64,000 bases of DNA, from contig NZ_CP011853.1 of the NCBI RefSeq assembly GCF_001305675.1, positions 1,116,001-1,180,000 of the forward strand. Reading direction: 5' to 3'. This DNA comes from Gordonia phthalatica. Its GTDB lineage: Bacteria > Actinomycetota > Actinomycetes > Mycobacteriales > Mycobacteriaceae. Every line of letters starts with the position of its first letter. The first letter of the stretch is position 1. Made by a program: the position numbers and the translations under genes. The notes under the pieces were generated by a model. It ran no database searches. It saw only the letters and a list, made by a program, of their open reading frames with translations, and was not told where the DNA came from. Positions 1 to 9,555 of this stretch are shown here, piece by piece.

Positions 1-463
1 CGCGGGAGGCGTCGGCGACCCAGGAACCGAAGGTGTACGGCATCACGTCGGGCGGGACCTCGCCGTCGATCCGGTCCATCACGAAGAACGGGGCGCCGAG
101 GGCGTCGTCGCCGGGCTCCGACCACCACAGTCGGGGGAGCGGGATGTCGGAGTGCGCGCGGACGTGCTCGATGACGCGGAACTGGCCGTCGAGGTCGTAG
201 TGGGGGAACACCGGATCGCTGTCGGCCTGCGGCGCCACGCGGACCACCAGCCTGCGGTCCTCGCCGTCCCACGACGCCTCGGCGAGCAGGGTCTCGCTCG
301 ACATGCCGTTGGACTCGGGGATCGTGACCGCGGTGACGCGCGCGTCGTCGCCCGCCTTCGTCTTGAGCCACGCATCGAGTCGAGCGCGGAGCTGCTCGGG
401 GTCGCGTCGGGATTCGCTGGGCCGGGCCACCTGGGCGTTGGTCTCGTCGTCGATTGCCGCCAT
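1..463 (-). CDS. Phosphotransferase (APH) family protein, N-terminal part, runs off the window
   Basis: About 154 codons can be read from an ATG at 463 leftward; the gene continues past base 1 with no stop in the window. The product begins MAAIDDETNAQVARPSE and contains ESNGMSSETLLAEASW, which resembles the nucleotide-binding loop of the aminoglycoside-phosphotransferase/choline-kinase fold. Further on it has a beta strand with LVVRVAP and the segment FFVMDRIDGEVPPDV, typical of the hinge of actinobacterial phosphotransferase proteins that often sit beside acyl-CoA dehydrogenase genes. The catalytic HxD loop lies outside the window, so activity cannot be judged. It is transcribed divergently from the MmpL gene. 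The substrate is unknown; a small-molecule or lipid-linked kinase role is inferred from the family only. Confidence 0.75.
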   Translation of the reverse strand, partial: MAAIDDETNAQVARPSESRRDPEQLRARLDAWLKTKAGDDARVTAVTIPESNGMSSETLLAEASWDGEDRRLVVRVAPQADSDPVFPHYDLDGQFRVIEHVRAHSDIPLPRLWWSEPGDDALGAPFFVMDRIDGEVPPDVMPYTFGSWVADASR

Positions 464-550
464 GTGTGTATTGAAACACGTTCCATTTCGGGCGAGGTGT
501 GAATCACGATCCGCGTCTCAGGACTGTCGTTCCGTGGGATATCGCTGATA

Positions 551-567
551 ACTTAACGGCGGTAAGT
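551..567. promoter_or_regulatory. Candidate TetR operator upstream of the MmpL gene
   Basis: The arms ACTTA (551-555) and TAAGT (563-567) form an inverted repeat separated by 7 nt, about 27 bp before the MmpL start and in the promoter region shared with the divergent phosphotransferase gene. The TetR-type regulator encoded just after MmpL is the obvious candidate to bind it. This is inference from position and symmetry. Confidence 0.35.
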
Positions 568-593
568 AAGGCTCTGACGGAGGAGACCGACTG

Positions 594-2807
594 ATGATCA
601 CTCGATTGACCGAGCGCGTCGTCGCCGCGCCCAAACTGGTGCTGACGCTGGTCGTCGTACTGCTGGCGCTGTGCGGGGCGTTCGGCCTCGGCGCCGCCGA
701 CAAGATGCTCGCCGGCGGGTTCGACGACCCGCACGCGGAATCGTCGCAGGCCCGCGACACCCTCGACCAGCAGTTCCACCGCGGAGGCGCCAACATCGTC
801 ATCAAGATCGACGGCGCACCCGGCACCGACATGTCCACCGACCCGAAGGCCGCCGCCCTCGGCAAGAAACTGGTCGGCGAACTCGAGGACACCGGTTACA
901 TCGAGAAGCCGATCCTCAACCTGTGGGCCGATCCCGGTCTCGCCGGGGAGCTGCTCAGCAAGGACAAGACGTCGACGCTGATCGTCGCCGGAGTCGCGGG
1001 CGGTGACGAACTGGCTCCCGGTCGCGCCCAGGACCTCTCCGAGCGGCTCTCGGGCACCACGGACGGGTTCGACGTGTCCGTCGGCGGCCAGGCGCTGATG
1101 TTCAGCCAGGTCAACGAGCAGACCTCGAAGGACCTCATGGTTGCCGAGGCCATCGCCATTCCGATCAGCTTCCTGCTGCTGATCGTCGTGTTCGGCGGTG
1201 TGGTGGCCGCGGCCCTGCCGATCATCGTCGGCGTCGCCGCCATCCTCGGCACGCTCGCATTCCTTCGACTGGTCGCCGGGGTCGCCGACGTCTCGATCTT
1301 CGCGCTCAACTTGACCACCGCCATGGGGTTGGCCCTCGCGATCGACTACACGCTGCTCATCGTCACCCGCTACCGAGAAGAAGTGGACCGCGGACTCGAC
1401 CGCCGCGCGGCCATCATCCGCACCATGGACACGGCCGGCCGCACCGTCCTGTTCTCCGGAGTCACCGTCGGCCTCTCGCTCGCGGCCCTCGCGATCTTCC
1501 CGATGTACTTCCTGCGGTCGTTCGCCTACGCGGGTGTCGGCGTCGTGGTGGTCGCCGTCGCCGCGGCCCTGATCATCACCCCGGCACTGCTGATGCTGCT
1601 CGGCGACCGCGTCGACGCCCTCAACGTCCGCGCCTGGATCCGACATCGCCTCGGCCGACCGGAGCCGGAGGTCAAGCCCGTCGAGCAGACCGGCTGGTAT
1701 CGCGTCTCAATGGCGGTCCTGAAGCGGGCGGTCCCGGTCGCGATCATCGTCCCCGCCATCCTGCTGATCCTCGGCGTCCCGTTCCTCGGCATCAAGTTCG
1801 GCTTCCCCGACACCCGCGTGCTGCCCGCCACCGCCACGTCGCATTCCGTGCAGGCCGAGATCGACGCCGAGTTCGCGCAGAACTCCGGCGGCACCGCCAC
1901 CGCGATCGTCGAAGGCCAGGTGTCCGACGACGCGCTCGCCGCGTACGCCGCGTCACTGTCGAAGGTCGACGGCGTCGGTGCCGTCACCACCCCGGTCGGC
2001 ATCTTCGTCAAGGGGCAGCCCGTCGCCCCGGGTGATCCCGCCGACCGCTCCGGCGACCTCGCGGTGGTGACCGTTTCGAGCACGCAGGACCCGGTCAGTG
2101 ACGCGGGCCAGGACCAAATCGTCGCCCTGCGCGACGTCCCGACGCCCGCAGGCACCCAGGTCCGCTTCACCGGCATGGCCGCGATGAACAAGGATGTCGT
2201 CAGCTCGCTGTTCACCTACCTGCCGTGGGTGCTGGTGGTGATCGCGGTCCTCACCTACATCCTGCTGTTCCTGTTCAGCGGCAGCGTGCTGCTCCCGCTC
2301 AAGGCACTGGTCCTCAACGTCCTGTCGCTCTCGGCCACGTTCGGCGCCATGGTGTGGATCTTCCAGGACGGGCACCTCGACGCCCTCGGCACCACACCCA
2401 CCGGCTACCTGGTGGCGACCATGCCGGTCCTGATGTTCTGCATCGCGTTCGGCCTGTCGATGGACTACGAGGTCTTCCTCCTCGGCCGCATCCGCGAGGA
2501 GTGGCTGAAGTCCGACCGCACCCGCGCCGCCAACGACCACGCCGTCGCCGTCGGCCTCGCCCGCACCGGCCGTGTCGTCACTGCGGCCGCCCTGCTGATG
2601 AGCATCGTCTTCGCGGGCATCGCCGCGTCGGAGGTGTCGTTCATGCGCATGTTCGGCGTCGGACTCGCCATCGCTGTCCTCATGGACGCGTCATTCATCC
2701 GAATGCTTCTGGTCCCCGCCTTCATGCGACTGCTGGGAGTGGGAAACTGGTGGGCGCCGGGCCCGCTGCGGAGACTGCACGACCGGTTCGGATTCAAAGA
2801 GGAGTGA
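594..2807 (+). CDS. MmpL-family RND transporter
   Basis: A 737-residue integral membrane protein of the MMPL/RND superfamily, which exports lipids or hydrophobic compounds across the inner membrane using the proton gradient. One N-terminal helix (about 14-34) is followed by an extracytoplasmic domain (about 40-180) and a five-helix bundle (about 183-340). A second extracytoplasmic loop and a second bundle (about 540-715) complete the duplicated RND layout. The Asp-Tyr proton-relay pairs of MmpL proteins are present in both halves: D251-Y252 in LALAIDYTLL and D624-Y625 in GLSMDYEVFLL. The ATG at 594 follows a GGAGGAG ribosome site. It is shorter than the lipid-exporting mycobacterial MmpLs and lacks a long C-terminal tail. 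The TetR gene begins 9 bp downstream, so the pair is likely one operon. The cargo is not identifiable from sequence. Confidence 0.92.
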   Translation: MITRLTERVVAAPKLVLTLVVVLLALCGAFGLGAADKMLAGGFDDPHAESSQARDTLDQQFHRGGANIVIKIDGAPGTDMSTDPKAAALGKKLVGELEDTGYIEKPILNLWADPGLAGELLSKDKTSTLIVAGVAGGDELAPGRAQDLSERLSGTTDGFDVSVGGQALMFSQVNEQTSKDLMVAEAIAIPISFLLLIVVFGGVVAAALPIIVGVAAILGTLAFLRLVAGVADVSIFALNLTTAMGLALAIDYTLLIVTRYREEVDRGLDRRAAIIRTMDTAGRTVLFSGVTVGLSLAALAIFPMYFLRSFAYAGVGVVVVAVAAALIITPALLMLLGDRVDALNVRAWIRHRLGRPEPEVKPVEQTGWYRVSMAVLKRAVPVAIIVPAILLILGVPFLGIKFGFPDTRVLPATATSHSVQAEIDAEFAQNSGGTATAIVEGQVSDDALAAYAASLSKVDGVGAVTTPVGIFVKGQPVAPGDPADRSGDLAVVTVSSTQDPVSDAGQDQIVALRDVPTPAGTQVRFTGMAAMNKDVVSSLFTYLPWVLVVIAVLTYILLFLFSGSVLLPLKALVLNVLSLSATFGAMVWIFQDGHLDALGTTPTGYLVATMPVLMFCIAFGLSMDYEVFLLGRIREEWLKSDRTRAANDHAVAVGLARTGRVVTAAALLMSIVFAGIAASEVSFMRMFGVGLAIAVLMDASFIRMLLVPAFMRLLGVGNWWAPGPLRRLHDRFGFKEE

Positions 2808-2816
2808 TCAGCGGTC

Positions 2817-3452
2817 ATGAGTGAGGACGTCGCTGTGCGGGGGACCGCACGACCGCGCTCCCCGCGGGGATCGGGGGAGCAGCTAGCCGAGGAGATCATC
2901 TCCGCGACCACCGATCTGCTGATCGAGGCCGGCACCGAGGAGAAGGTCTCGATCCGGGCCGTCGCCCGCCGGGTCGGTGTCACATCGCCGTCGATCTACC
3001 TGCACTTCGAGGACAAGGAAGCCCTGCTCGACGCCGTCTGCGCCCGCTTCTTCGAGCAGTTCGACGAGGTGATGATGCACGCCGCCGACGGGATCGACGA
3101 CCTCTTCGAGCGCGCCCTGGCACAGGGGATGGCGTACGTGCGCTTCGCGATCGACAGTGCGGTGATGTACCGGATCACCTTCGCCCGCATCACCCCGCCC
3201 GGCAAGCCGACGCTGACCGACGAGGTGCTGCTGTCGTCGGCGTTCGTCCACTTCTCCGACACCGTCGAAGCGCTGATGGCAGAGGGATCGATCCCGCGGG
3301 GCGACGTCGTGCAGACGGTCCTGCAGCTCTGGTCGACCGCCCACGGGCTCGCATCGCTGATGATCGCGAAGCCGGGACTGCCGTGGGGAGACGACCTCGA
3401 ACTCGCCGAGTCGACGATGCGCGCGGTCTGTCGTGGACTCGGGAACCAATAG
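2817..3452 (+). CDS. TetR/AcrR-family transcriptional regulator
   Basis: A 211-residue repressor-type protein. The N-terminal helix-turn-helix (about residues 20-75) includes KVSIRAVARRVGVTSPSIYLHFEDKEALL, the signature of the TetR DNA-binding domain, here with several Arg residues in the recognition region. The C-terminal half is a helical ligand-binding domain resembling the TetR_C/WHG type. The start codon overlaps nothing but lies 9 bp after the MmpL stop, preceded by GAGGAG. The likely role is repression of the upstream exporter gene, probably through the ACTTA/TAAGT repeat at 551-567. The effector is unknown. Confidence 0.9.
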   Translation: MSEDVAVRGTARPRSPRGSGEQLAEEIISATTDLLIEAGTEEKVSIRAVARRVGVTSPSIYLHFEDKEALLDAVCARFFEQFDEVMMHAADGIDDLFERALAQGMAYVRFAIDSAVMYRITFARITPPGKPTLTDEVLLSSAFVHFSDTVEALMAEGSIPRGDVVQTVLQLWSTAHGLASLMIAKPGLPWGDDLELAESTMRAVCRGLGNQ

Positions 3453-3555
3453 TTTCGCGCCAATTGGGTACTGTGGGAACCGAATGGCGTGCACCAGCGT
3501 TATCTACGTGAGTAAGCCAAGTCGACTTATCCACATCTTTGCTTAAGGAGCAGTG

Positions 3556-4422
3556 GTGCGAGAGAGTACCAACCCGATCATGCGTGGCGTGGTCCGTGAC
3601 AACAAGAAGGCCAACGGCGGTTACGCCTCCTTCAGTCAGGGCTTCGCGGGCGCCGGACAGGCGTCGATGGCTGCCGGACAGCAGCAGTACACCGACCAGT
3701 ACACCCAGGGATACACACCGCAGGTCGGTACCCGCCCCCTGACGATCGACGACGTCGTCACCAAGACGGCGATGACGCTCGGCGTCCTGATCGTCGTCGC
3801 GGCCGGCGCGTACTTCGCGATCAGCCAGAACGAGGCGCTGGCGATGCCGCTGTGGCTCGTCGGCATGATCGGCGGTCTGGTGCTGGTCCTGGTCGCGACC
3901 TTCGGACGCAAGCAGGACAACCCCGCGATCGTCCTGGCCTACGCCGCCTTCGAAGGCCTCTTCGTCGGTGCGATCTCGTATGTCTTCGGCAACTGGGTCA
4001 TCACCGGTGACACCTCCGCCGGATCGCTGATCGGCCAGGCCGTGCTCGGCACGTTCGGCGTGTTCATCGGCATGCTCGTGGTCTACAAGGTCGGCGCCAT
4101 CCGCGTCACCCCGCGCTTCACGCGCATGCTGATGGCAGGCCTCGTCGGCGTGCTGGTCCTGATGATGGGCAACTTGGTCCTCGGCCTGTTCGGCATCGAG
4201 ACCGGGCTTCGCAGCGGCGGCCCCATCGCGATCATCTTCTCGCTGGTCTGCATCGGTCTCGCGGCGTTCTCGTTCCTGCTCGACTTCGACCAGGCCGACC
4301 AGCTCATCCGCGCCGGCGCTCCGTCGAAGGCAGCATGGGGCGTCGCCCTGGGGCTGACGGTCACCCTGGTGTGGCTGTACATCGAGATCCTGCGTCTGCT
4401 GAGCTACTTCAACAGCGACTAG
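3556..4422 (+). CDS. Bax inhibitor-1/YccA family membrane protein
   Basis: A polytopic membrane protein of about 288 residues belonging to the Bax inhibitor-1 (TMBIM/YccA-like) family in its long actinobacterial form. A hydrophilic, Gln/Tyr-rich N-terminal segment of about 70 residues (QQQYTDQYTQGYTPQ) precedes seven predicted helices starting near KTAMTLGVLIVVAAGAYFA. A conserved late acidic stretch, LLDFDQADQLI, matches the family's C-terminal region. Two GTG codons stand in tandem (3553 and 3556). AAGGAG at 3545-3550 is better spaced for the second, so I use 3556. The family is linked to calcium leak and membrane stress in other organisms; no specific function can be assigned here. A strong hairpin follows the gene. 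Confidence 0.88.
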   Translation: MRESTNPIMRGVVRDNKKANGGYASFSQGFAGAGQASMAAGQQQYTDQYTQGYTPQVGTRPLTIDDVVTKTAMTLGVLIVVAAGAYFAISQNEALAMPLWLVGMIGGLVLVLVATFGRKQDNPAIVLAYAAFEGLFVGAISYVFGNWVITGDTSAGSLIGQAVLGTFGVFIGMLVVYKVGAIRVTPRFTRMLMAGLVGVLVLMMGNLVLGLFGIETGLRSGGPIAIIFSLVCIGLAAFSFLLDFDQADQLIRAGAPSKAAWGVALGLTVTLVWLYIEILRLLSYFNSD

Positions 4423-4441
4423 ATCTCGACGATCTGAACCG

Positions 4442-4480
4442 ACGAAGCCCGGTGGCGCCTCTTGCGCCGCCGGGCTTCGT
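4442..4480 (+). terminator. Hairpin terminator after the Bax inhibitor-1 gene
   Basis: A near-perfect stem of about 17 bp. The left arm starts ACGAAGCCCGG and the right arm ends CCGGGCTTCGT, with loop CTCTT. It lies 20 bp after the stop codon. There is no T-run, which is common in high-GC actinobacteria. Confidence 0.75.
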
Positions 4481-4534
4481 GCTGTGTGCTGGAGAGGTAC
4501 TGCCTGTACGGGTCGGGTCGAAGGGAGTCGTCCG

Positions 4535-4972
4535 ATGAGTACTCGTCCGATGAGTACAAGGTGGAGGCGGATCGGGGCGAGCCTGGCCGCAGTCGGAGCC
4601 GGGTTGCTGACGGCGGCTCCCGGTGTGGCCGCAGCAGCGCCCGTCCAGCCGTTTCAGATCCAGCCCGCGCCATTCGGCAATCCCAACGGGAGCTTCGACG
4701 TGCCGCCGATCCGCTGCGGCTTCGACACCGGAGGGAAGACCGGGCAGGTGACGGTCACCGGCTCGCGGCGAGACCGGTGGGGCTGCCCGCCGTTCGCGAC
4801 GGTGCAGTGGGTCAATCTGCAGACCGGTGCCACCGGCGCAGCACGCCTCGGTCCGGGGCTCAACGGTGTTCCGCCGGCCGCGACCCTGCGGACCGGGCGC
4901 GGTCAGGTGGCCCTCGTCCTGACCACGAGCGGCATCGTGACGCCCGGGTTCGCGACGGTCGTGGTTCGCTGA
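4535..4972 (+). CDS. Small secreted protein of unknown function
   Basis: A 145-residue protein with an N-terminal signal peptide: a basic start (MSTRPMSTRWRR), then a hydrophobic Ala/Gly-rich core ending in AAPGVAAAAPVQP, a likely signal peptidase I site near residue 39. The mature part is Gly/Pro-rich and has two cysteines (IRCGFD and WGCPPF) that could form one disulfide. The start ATG at 4535 has AAGGGAG seven bases upstream. A second in-frame ATG at 4550 arises from an imperfect tandem copy of the start (ATGAGTACTCGTCCG then ATGAGTAC), so either could be used. The family is not recognised. It lies between the Bax-inhibitor gene and the MFS exporter unit on the same strand. Confidence 0.65.
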   Translation: MSTRPMSTRWRRIGASLAAVGAGLLTAAPGVAAAAPVQPFQIQPAPFGNPNGSFDVPPIRCGFDTGGKTGQVTVTGSRRDRWGCPPFATVQWVNLQTGATGAARLGPGLNGVPPAATLRTGRGQVALVLTTSGIVTPGFATVVVR

Positions 4973-5073
4973 CCGAAGCGTTTCGGTCGTCGCCGATCAG
5001 TTTCGGCGTCGGCGACGGTCTACCTCTCTGACGGCACCCGACTGCGGGCGCCGCAGACGAGAGGAGAACGCCC

Positions 5074-5190
5074 GTGTCCATGACACTGTTCGTCGGTGTG
5101 CCGACGACCGGGAAAACGGGTTGCACGACGGGCGGCGGGTGCTGTTCTGTGGAACGGTTCGACTTCCAACCGAGTGACGGGCTCCGATGA
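5074..5190 (+). CDS. 38-residue Cys-rich mini-protein translationally coupled to the MFS exporter
   Basis: GTG at 5074 is preceded by GAGGAGAA at ideal spacing and opens a 38-codon frame. The frame ends in TGA at 5188-5190, so its last bases (ATGA) contain the ATG of the MFS gene at 5187. The peptide reads MSMTLFVGVPTTGK at the start and has GCTTGGGCCS at residues 16-25 (Cys 17, 23, 24), followed by VERFDFQPSDGLR. About 71% of third positions are G or C, lower than neighbours but not random. Coupling suggests either a leader peptide controlling exporter translation or a small peptide functionally linked to the exporter, such as an exported or modified peptide. The family is not recognised. 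Confidence 0.5.
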   Translation: MSMTLFVGVPTTGKTGCTTGGGCCSVERFDFQPSDGLR

Positions 5191-6674
5191 CCACCGCAAC
5201 CACCGCGCCGCACGACGACCGCCTGTCGAAGCAGGACCTGGCGATCATCGCGACGCTCATCGTCGCGACCTTCGTCGTCATCCTGAACGAGACGGTGATG
5301 AGCGTCGCCCTCCCGGTGCTGCAGCGCGACCTCGGCGCCGACCCCACCCAGGGGCAGTGGCTGACCACCATCTTCATGCTGACGATGGCGGTCGTGATCC
5401 CGGTGACCGGCTTCCTGATCCAGCGCTTCGGGACCCGCACCATGTACCTGGCGGCGATGTCGCTGTTCGTGCTCGGCACACTGACGGCGTTGTTGGCACC
5501 GGGTTTCGCGGTGCTGCTCGTCGCCCGAGTGGTGCAGGCGCTCGGCACCGCGATCATGCTGCCGCTGCTGATGACCACCGTGATGACCCTGGTTCCGGAG
5601 AACCGTCGCGGCGCGATGATGGGCAACATCTCCGTCGTCATCGCCGTCGCTCCGGCGCTCGGTCCGACGCTGTCGGGCCTCATCCTGGACCACTGGCACT
5701 GGCGGGCGATCTTCGGCGTCGTCCTCCCGATCGCCGTCGCCGCGCTCGTGATCGGCGCGCTCTTCGTGCAGCCGGTCGGCGATCGCACGTCCGAGCAGAT
5801 CGACTACGTGTCGCTGCCGATGGCGGTCCTCGGTTTCGGCGGGTTCGTCTACGGGCTGGTCGCGATCGGTGAGGCCGCGAGCGGGTCCGCGGGGATGCCC
5901 GTCTGGATACCGTTCGTGATCGGCGGTATCGGCCTGGCGGGCTTCGTGCTGCGTCAGCTCCGACTGCAACGCGTCGATCGTGCGCTGCTGGATCTGCGGG
6001 TGTTCGCGTCGTCGACGTTCACGCTCGCCATCGTGCTGATGGTCGCGGCGATGGCGACGATGATGGGTACCTTCATCGTCGTCCCGTACTTCGCTCAAGA
6101 GGTGTTGGCGCTCAGTCCGTCGGCCACCGGCCTGCTGATGCTGCCGGGCGGTCTGCTGATGGGCCTCGCGTCGCCGCTGATCGGCCGGATCTACGACGCC
6201 CGCGGTGCCCGGATCCTGGTGATCCCCGGAACGATTCTGATCGCGAGTGGCGTCTGGATACTGACCCTGGTGAATTCCGGGACCTCGGCGTGGCTGCTGG
6301 CCGCGGCCCAGACCGTGCTGTGCATCGGCCTCGCCGCCACGTTCACCCCGCTGATGACCGTCAGCCTCAGCTCGCTGACGCCGCGGCTGTACGCGCACGG
6401 CTCGGCGGTGCTCGGCACGCTGCAGCAGGTGGCGGGTGCGGCGGGCACCGCACTGTTCATCACGATCATGACGGTGGTCGCGACGTCCGACCAGGAGGCG
6501 GGCGTCGTTGCCCACGAGGCCGTGACCAACGGGGTGCGGACGGTGTTCCTGTGCGCCGGAGTCCTCGGCCTGGTGCTGATCGGTCTCGGTCTGCTGGTGC
6601 GGACACCGGAGACGGTCGACGAGCCGGAGGAAGCCGACGGGGCCGAGCCCGAGCCGGTCGGGGCCGTCGACTAG
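5187..6674 (+). CDS. DHA2-family MFS drug exporter (EmrB/QacA type)
   Basis: A 495-residue major facilitator with about 14 predicted transmembrane segments. The first helix carries LNETVMSVALPVLQRDLG, the motif characteristic of the DHA2 drug:H+ antiporters. QGQWLTTIFMLTMAVVIPVTGFLIQRFGTR is motif A-like, and GAMMGNISVVIAVAPALGPTLSGLI corresponds to motif C of antiporters. The C-terminus is acidic and cytoplasmic (ETVDEPEEADGAEPEP). The ATG overlaps the stop of the 38-codon upstream frame (ATGA), implying translational coupling. It probably expels toxic hydrophobic compounds, or the product of the mini-gene. No regulator gene is adjacent, so control could reside in the leader frame. A 36-bp perfect palindrome follows the stop. 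Confidence 0.9.
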   Translation: MTTATTAPHDDRLSKQDLAIIATLIVATFVVILNETVMSVALPVLQRDLGADPTQGQWLTTIFMLTMAVVIPVTGFLIQRFGTRTMYLAAMSLFVLGTLTALLAPGFAVLLVARVVQALGTAIMLPLLMTTVMTLVPENRRGAMMGNISVVIAVAPALGPTLSGLILDHWHWRAIFGVVLPIAVAALVIGALFVQPVGDRTSEQIDYVSLPMAVLGFGGFVYGLVAIGEAASGSAGMPVWIPFVIGGIGLAGFVLRQLRLQRVDRALLDLRVFASSTFTLAIVLMVAAMATMMGTFIVVPYFAQEVLALSPSATGLLMLPGGLLMGLASPLIGRIYDARGARILVIPGTILIASGVWILTLVNSGTSAWLLAAAQTVLCIGLAATFTPLMTVSLSSLTPRLYAHGSAVLGTLQQVAGAAGTALFITIMTVVATSDQEAGVVAHEAVTNGVRTVFLCAGVLGLVLIGLGLLVRTPETVDEPEEADGAEPEPVGAVD

Positions 6675-6695
6675 CGGCTTCCCCGCACCACTTCC

Positions 6696-6731
6696 GGTTC
6701 CCGCACTCGGTCGCGACCGAGTGCGGGAACC
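6696..6731. terminator. 36-bp perfect palindrome between convergent genes
   Basis: Each 18-base half (left half starts GGTTCCCGCACTCGG) is the exact reverse complement of the other. It lies 22 bp after the MFS stop and faces the thiolase gene on the other strand, so it probably ends transcription from the left. Confidence 0.65.
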
Positions 6732-6770
6732 ACAACCGGTGCGGCCGGACGGGAATTGGTGCGACGACCA

Positions 6771-6803
6771 AGGCGGGCCCGGATCGCAGATCCGGGCCCG
6801 CCT
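6771..6803 (-). terminator. Hairpin terminator of the thiolase gene
   Basis: 15-bp perfect arms (AGGCGGGCCCGGATC and its complement) surround a 3-nt centre, 20 bp beyond the thiolase stop on the minus strand. Confidence 0.75.
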
Positions 6804-6823
6804 CGCGGTCGTGCTGGTGTGAG

Positions 6824-8041
6824 CTAGAGGCGCTCGAGCACCATCGCCATGCCCTGGCCGCCACCGACACACATGGTCTCGATGCCGAACTGGCCGTCGT
6901 AGGTGTTCAGGTTGTTCAGCAGGGTGGTGGTGATGCGGGCACCGGTCATGCCGAACGGGTGGCCCAGCGCGATGGCGCCGCCCGAGACGTTCAGCTTGTC
7001 GTGGTCGATGCCGAGCTCGGCAGCCGAACCCAGAACCTGAACGGCGAAGGCCTCGTTGATCTCGAACAGGTCGATGTCGGAGATCGACATGCCCGCGACG
7101 CGCAGCACCTTGCGGACCGCCTCGATCGGGCCGAGGCCCATGATCTCGGGGGACAGGCCGGTGGCCGCGGTCGCGACGATGCGGGCGAGCGGCTTGAGGC
7201 CGAGGGCCTTGGCCTTGGTGTCGCTCATGATGACGAGGGCGGCGGCGCCGTCGTTCAGCGGGCAGGCGTTACCAGCGGTGATGGTGCCGTCGGGACGGAA
7301 GACCGGCTTCAGCTGCGAGATCTTCTCGTAGGTGGTGCCTGCGCGGGGGCCGTCGTCGGTGGACACCTGGGTGCCGTCGGCGAGGGTGATCGGGTCGATC
7401 TCGCGGGCGAAGAAGCCCTCGTTGATGGCCTTCTCGGCGCGGTTCTGGCTCAGGACGCCCCAGCGGTCCTGGTCCTCACGGGAGATGCCGGTCAGCGAAA
7501 CGACGTTCTCAGCGGTCTGACCCATCGGGATGTAGACGTCGGGGATCAGGCCGTCCTCGCGGGGATCGTGCCACGCGACGCCGCCCTCAGCGGTCTTCGC
7601 GGTGCGCGCCTGTGCGTCGTCGAACAGCGGGTTCTTGGAGTTGGGGAGGCCGTCGGCGGCACCGGCGTAGCCGAAGCTCGAGACGCTCTCGACGCCGCCG
7701 GAGATGAAGACGTCGCCCTCACCGGACTTGATGGCGTGCATCGCCATGCGGGTGGTCTGCAGCGACGACGAGCAGTAGCGGTTCACAGAGACGCCGGGGA
7801 CGTGATCGAGGCCCAGCTGCACGGCGACCGAGCGGGCGATGTTGTAGCCGCCCGCGCCGCCCGGCTGGCCGATGCCGAGGTGGATGTCCTCGATGTCGGC
7901 GGCGTCGAGCTCGGGGACCTTCGCGAGGGCGGTGGCGATCATCTGACGCGCGAGCTCGTCGGGACGGACGTCCTTGAGCGAGCCCTTTCCGGCGCGGCCG
8001 ATCGGGGAACGGGCAGTGGAGACAATGACAGCTTCTGGCAT
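6824..8041 (-). CDS. fadA3: Acetyl-CoA C-acyltransferase (thiolase), FadA3-like
   Basis: A 405-residue thiolase catalysing CoA-dependent cleavage of 3-ketoacyl-CoA, or the reverse condensation of acetyl-CoA. All catalytic elements are visible: nucleophile C90 in VNRYCSSSLQTT, H361 in ALGHPFGMTGAR, and the second catalytic cysteine C391 in MCVGGGQGM. Length and position opposite the cbs gene match M. tuberculosis FadA3 (Rv1074c), which is why I use that name; substrate chain length cannot be told from sequence. The ATG at 8041 gives the standard MPEAVIVSTARSPIG thiolase N-terminus. It is transcribed divergently from cbs across about 100 bp. The protein is cytosolic and takes part in fatty-acid or branched-chain acyl-CoA breakdown. 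Confidence 0.93.
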   Translation of the reverse strand: MPEAVIVSTARSPIGRAGKGSLKDVRPDELARQMIATALAKVPELDAADIEDIHLGIGQPGGAGGYNIARSVAVQLGLDHVPGVSVNRYCSSSLQTTRMAMHAIKSGEGDVFISGGVESVSSFGYAGAADGLPNSKNPLFDDAQARTAKTAEGGVAWHDPREDGLIPDVYIPMGQTAENVVSLTGISREDQDRWGVLSQNRAEKAINEGFFAREIDPITLADGTQVSTDDGPRAGTTYEKISQLKPVFRPDGTITAGNACPLNDGAAALVIMSDTKAKALGLKPLARIVATAATGLSPEIMGLGPIEAVRKVLRVAGMSISDIDLFEINEAFAVQVLGSAAELGIDHDKLNVSGGAIALGHPFGMTGARITTTLLNNLNTYDGQFGIETMCVGGGQGMAMVLERL

Positions 8042-8139
8042 GTGTGCCAGATTACGCTACGGGCGATTTAAACTGCCTCTTCGTCCCACTCATCGGCCCG
8101 ATCCGGCATGAAGTCGACGGGGATGGGAACATGGACGGC

Positions 8140-9554
<1,415 letters not shown>

Positions 9555-9555
<1 letters not shown>

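Noticed and set aside
504..1646. Long antisense open frames opposite MmpL and many other genes (also 4860-6872, 8068-9534, 30076-31575, 43223-45277, 58610-61006)
   Set aside because: They have extremely Arg/Asp/His-biased compositions typical of the reverse strand of high-GC genes and no family similarity, while the opposite strand encodes clear conserved proteins.
5074..5190. GVPTTGKT in the 38-codon peptide looks like a Walker A P-loop
   Set aside because: A 38-residue peptide cannot form a P-loop ATPase fold; the match to GxxxxGKT is most likely chance.
8044..8139. N-terminal extension of cbs upstream of ATG 8131
   Set aside because: The extension lies in the divergent AT-rich promoter region, lacks homology, and mycobacterial Cbs starts at the MRIA position.
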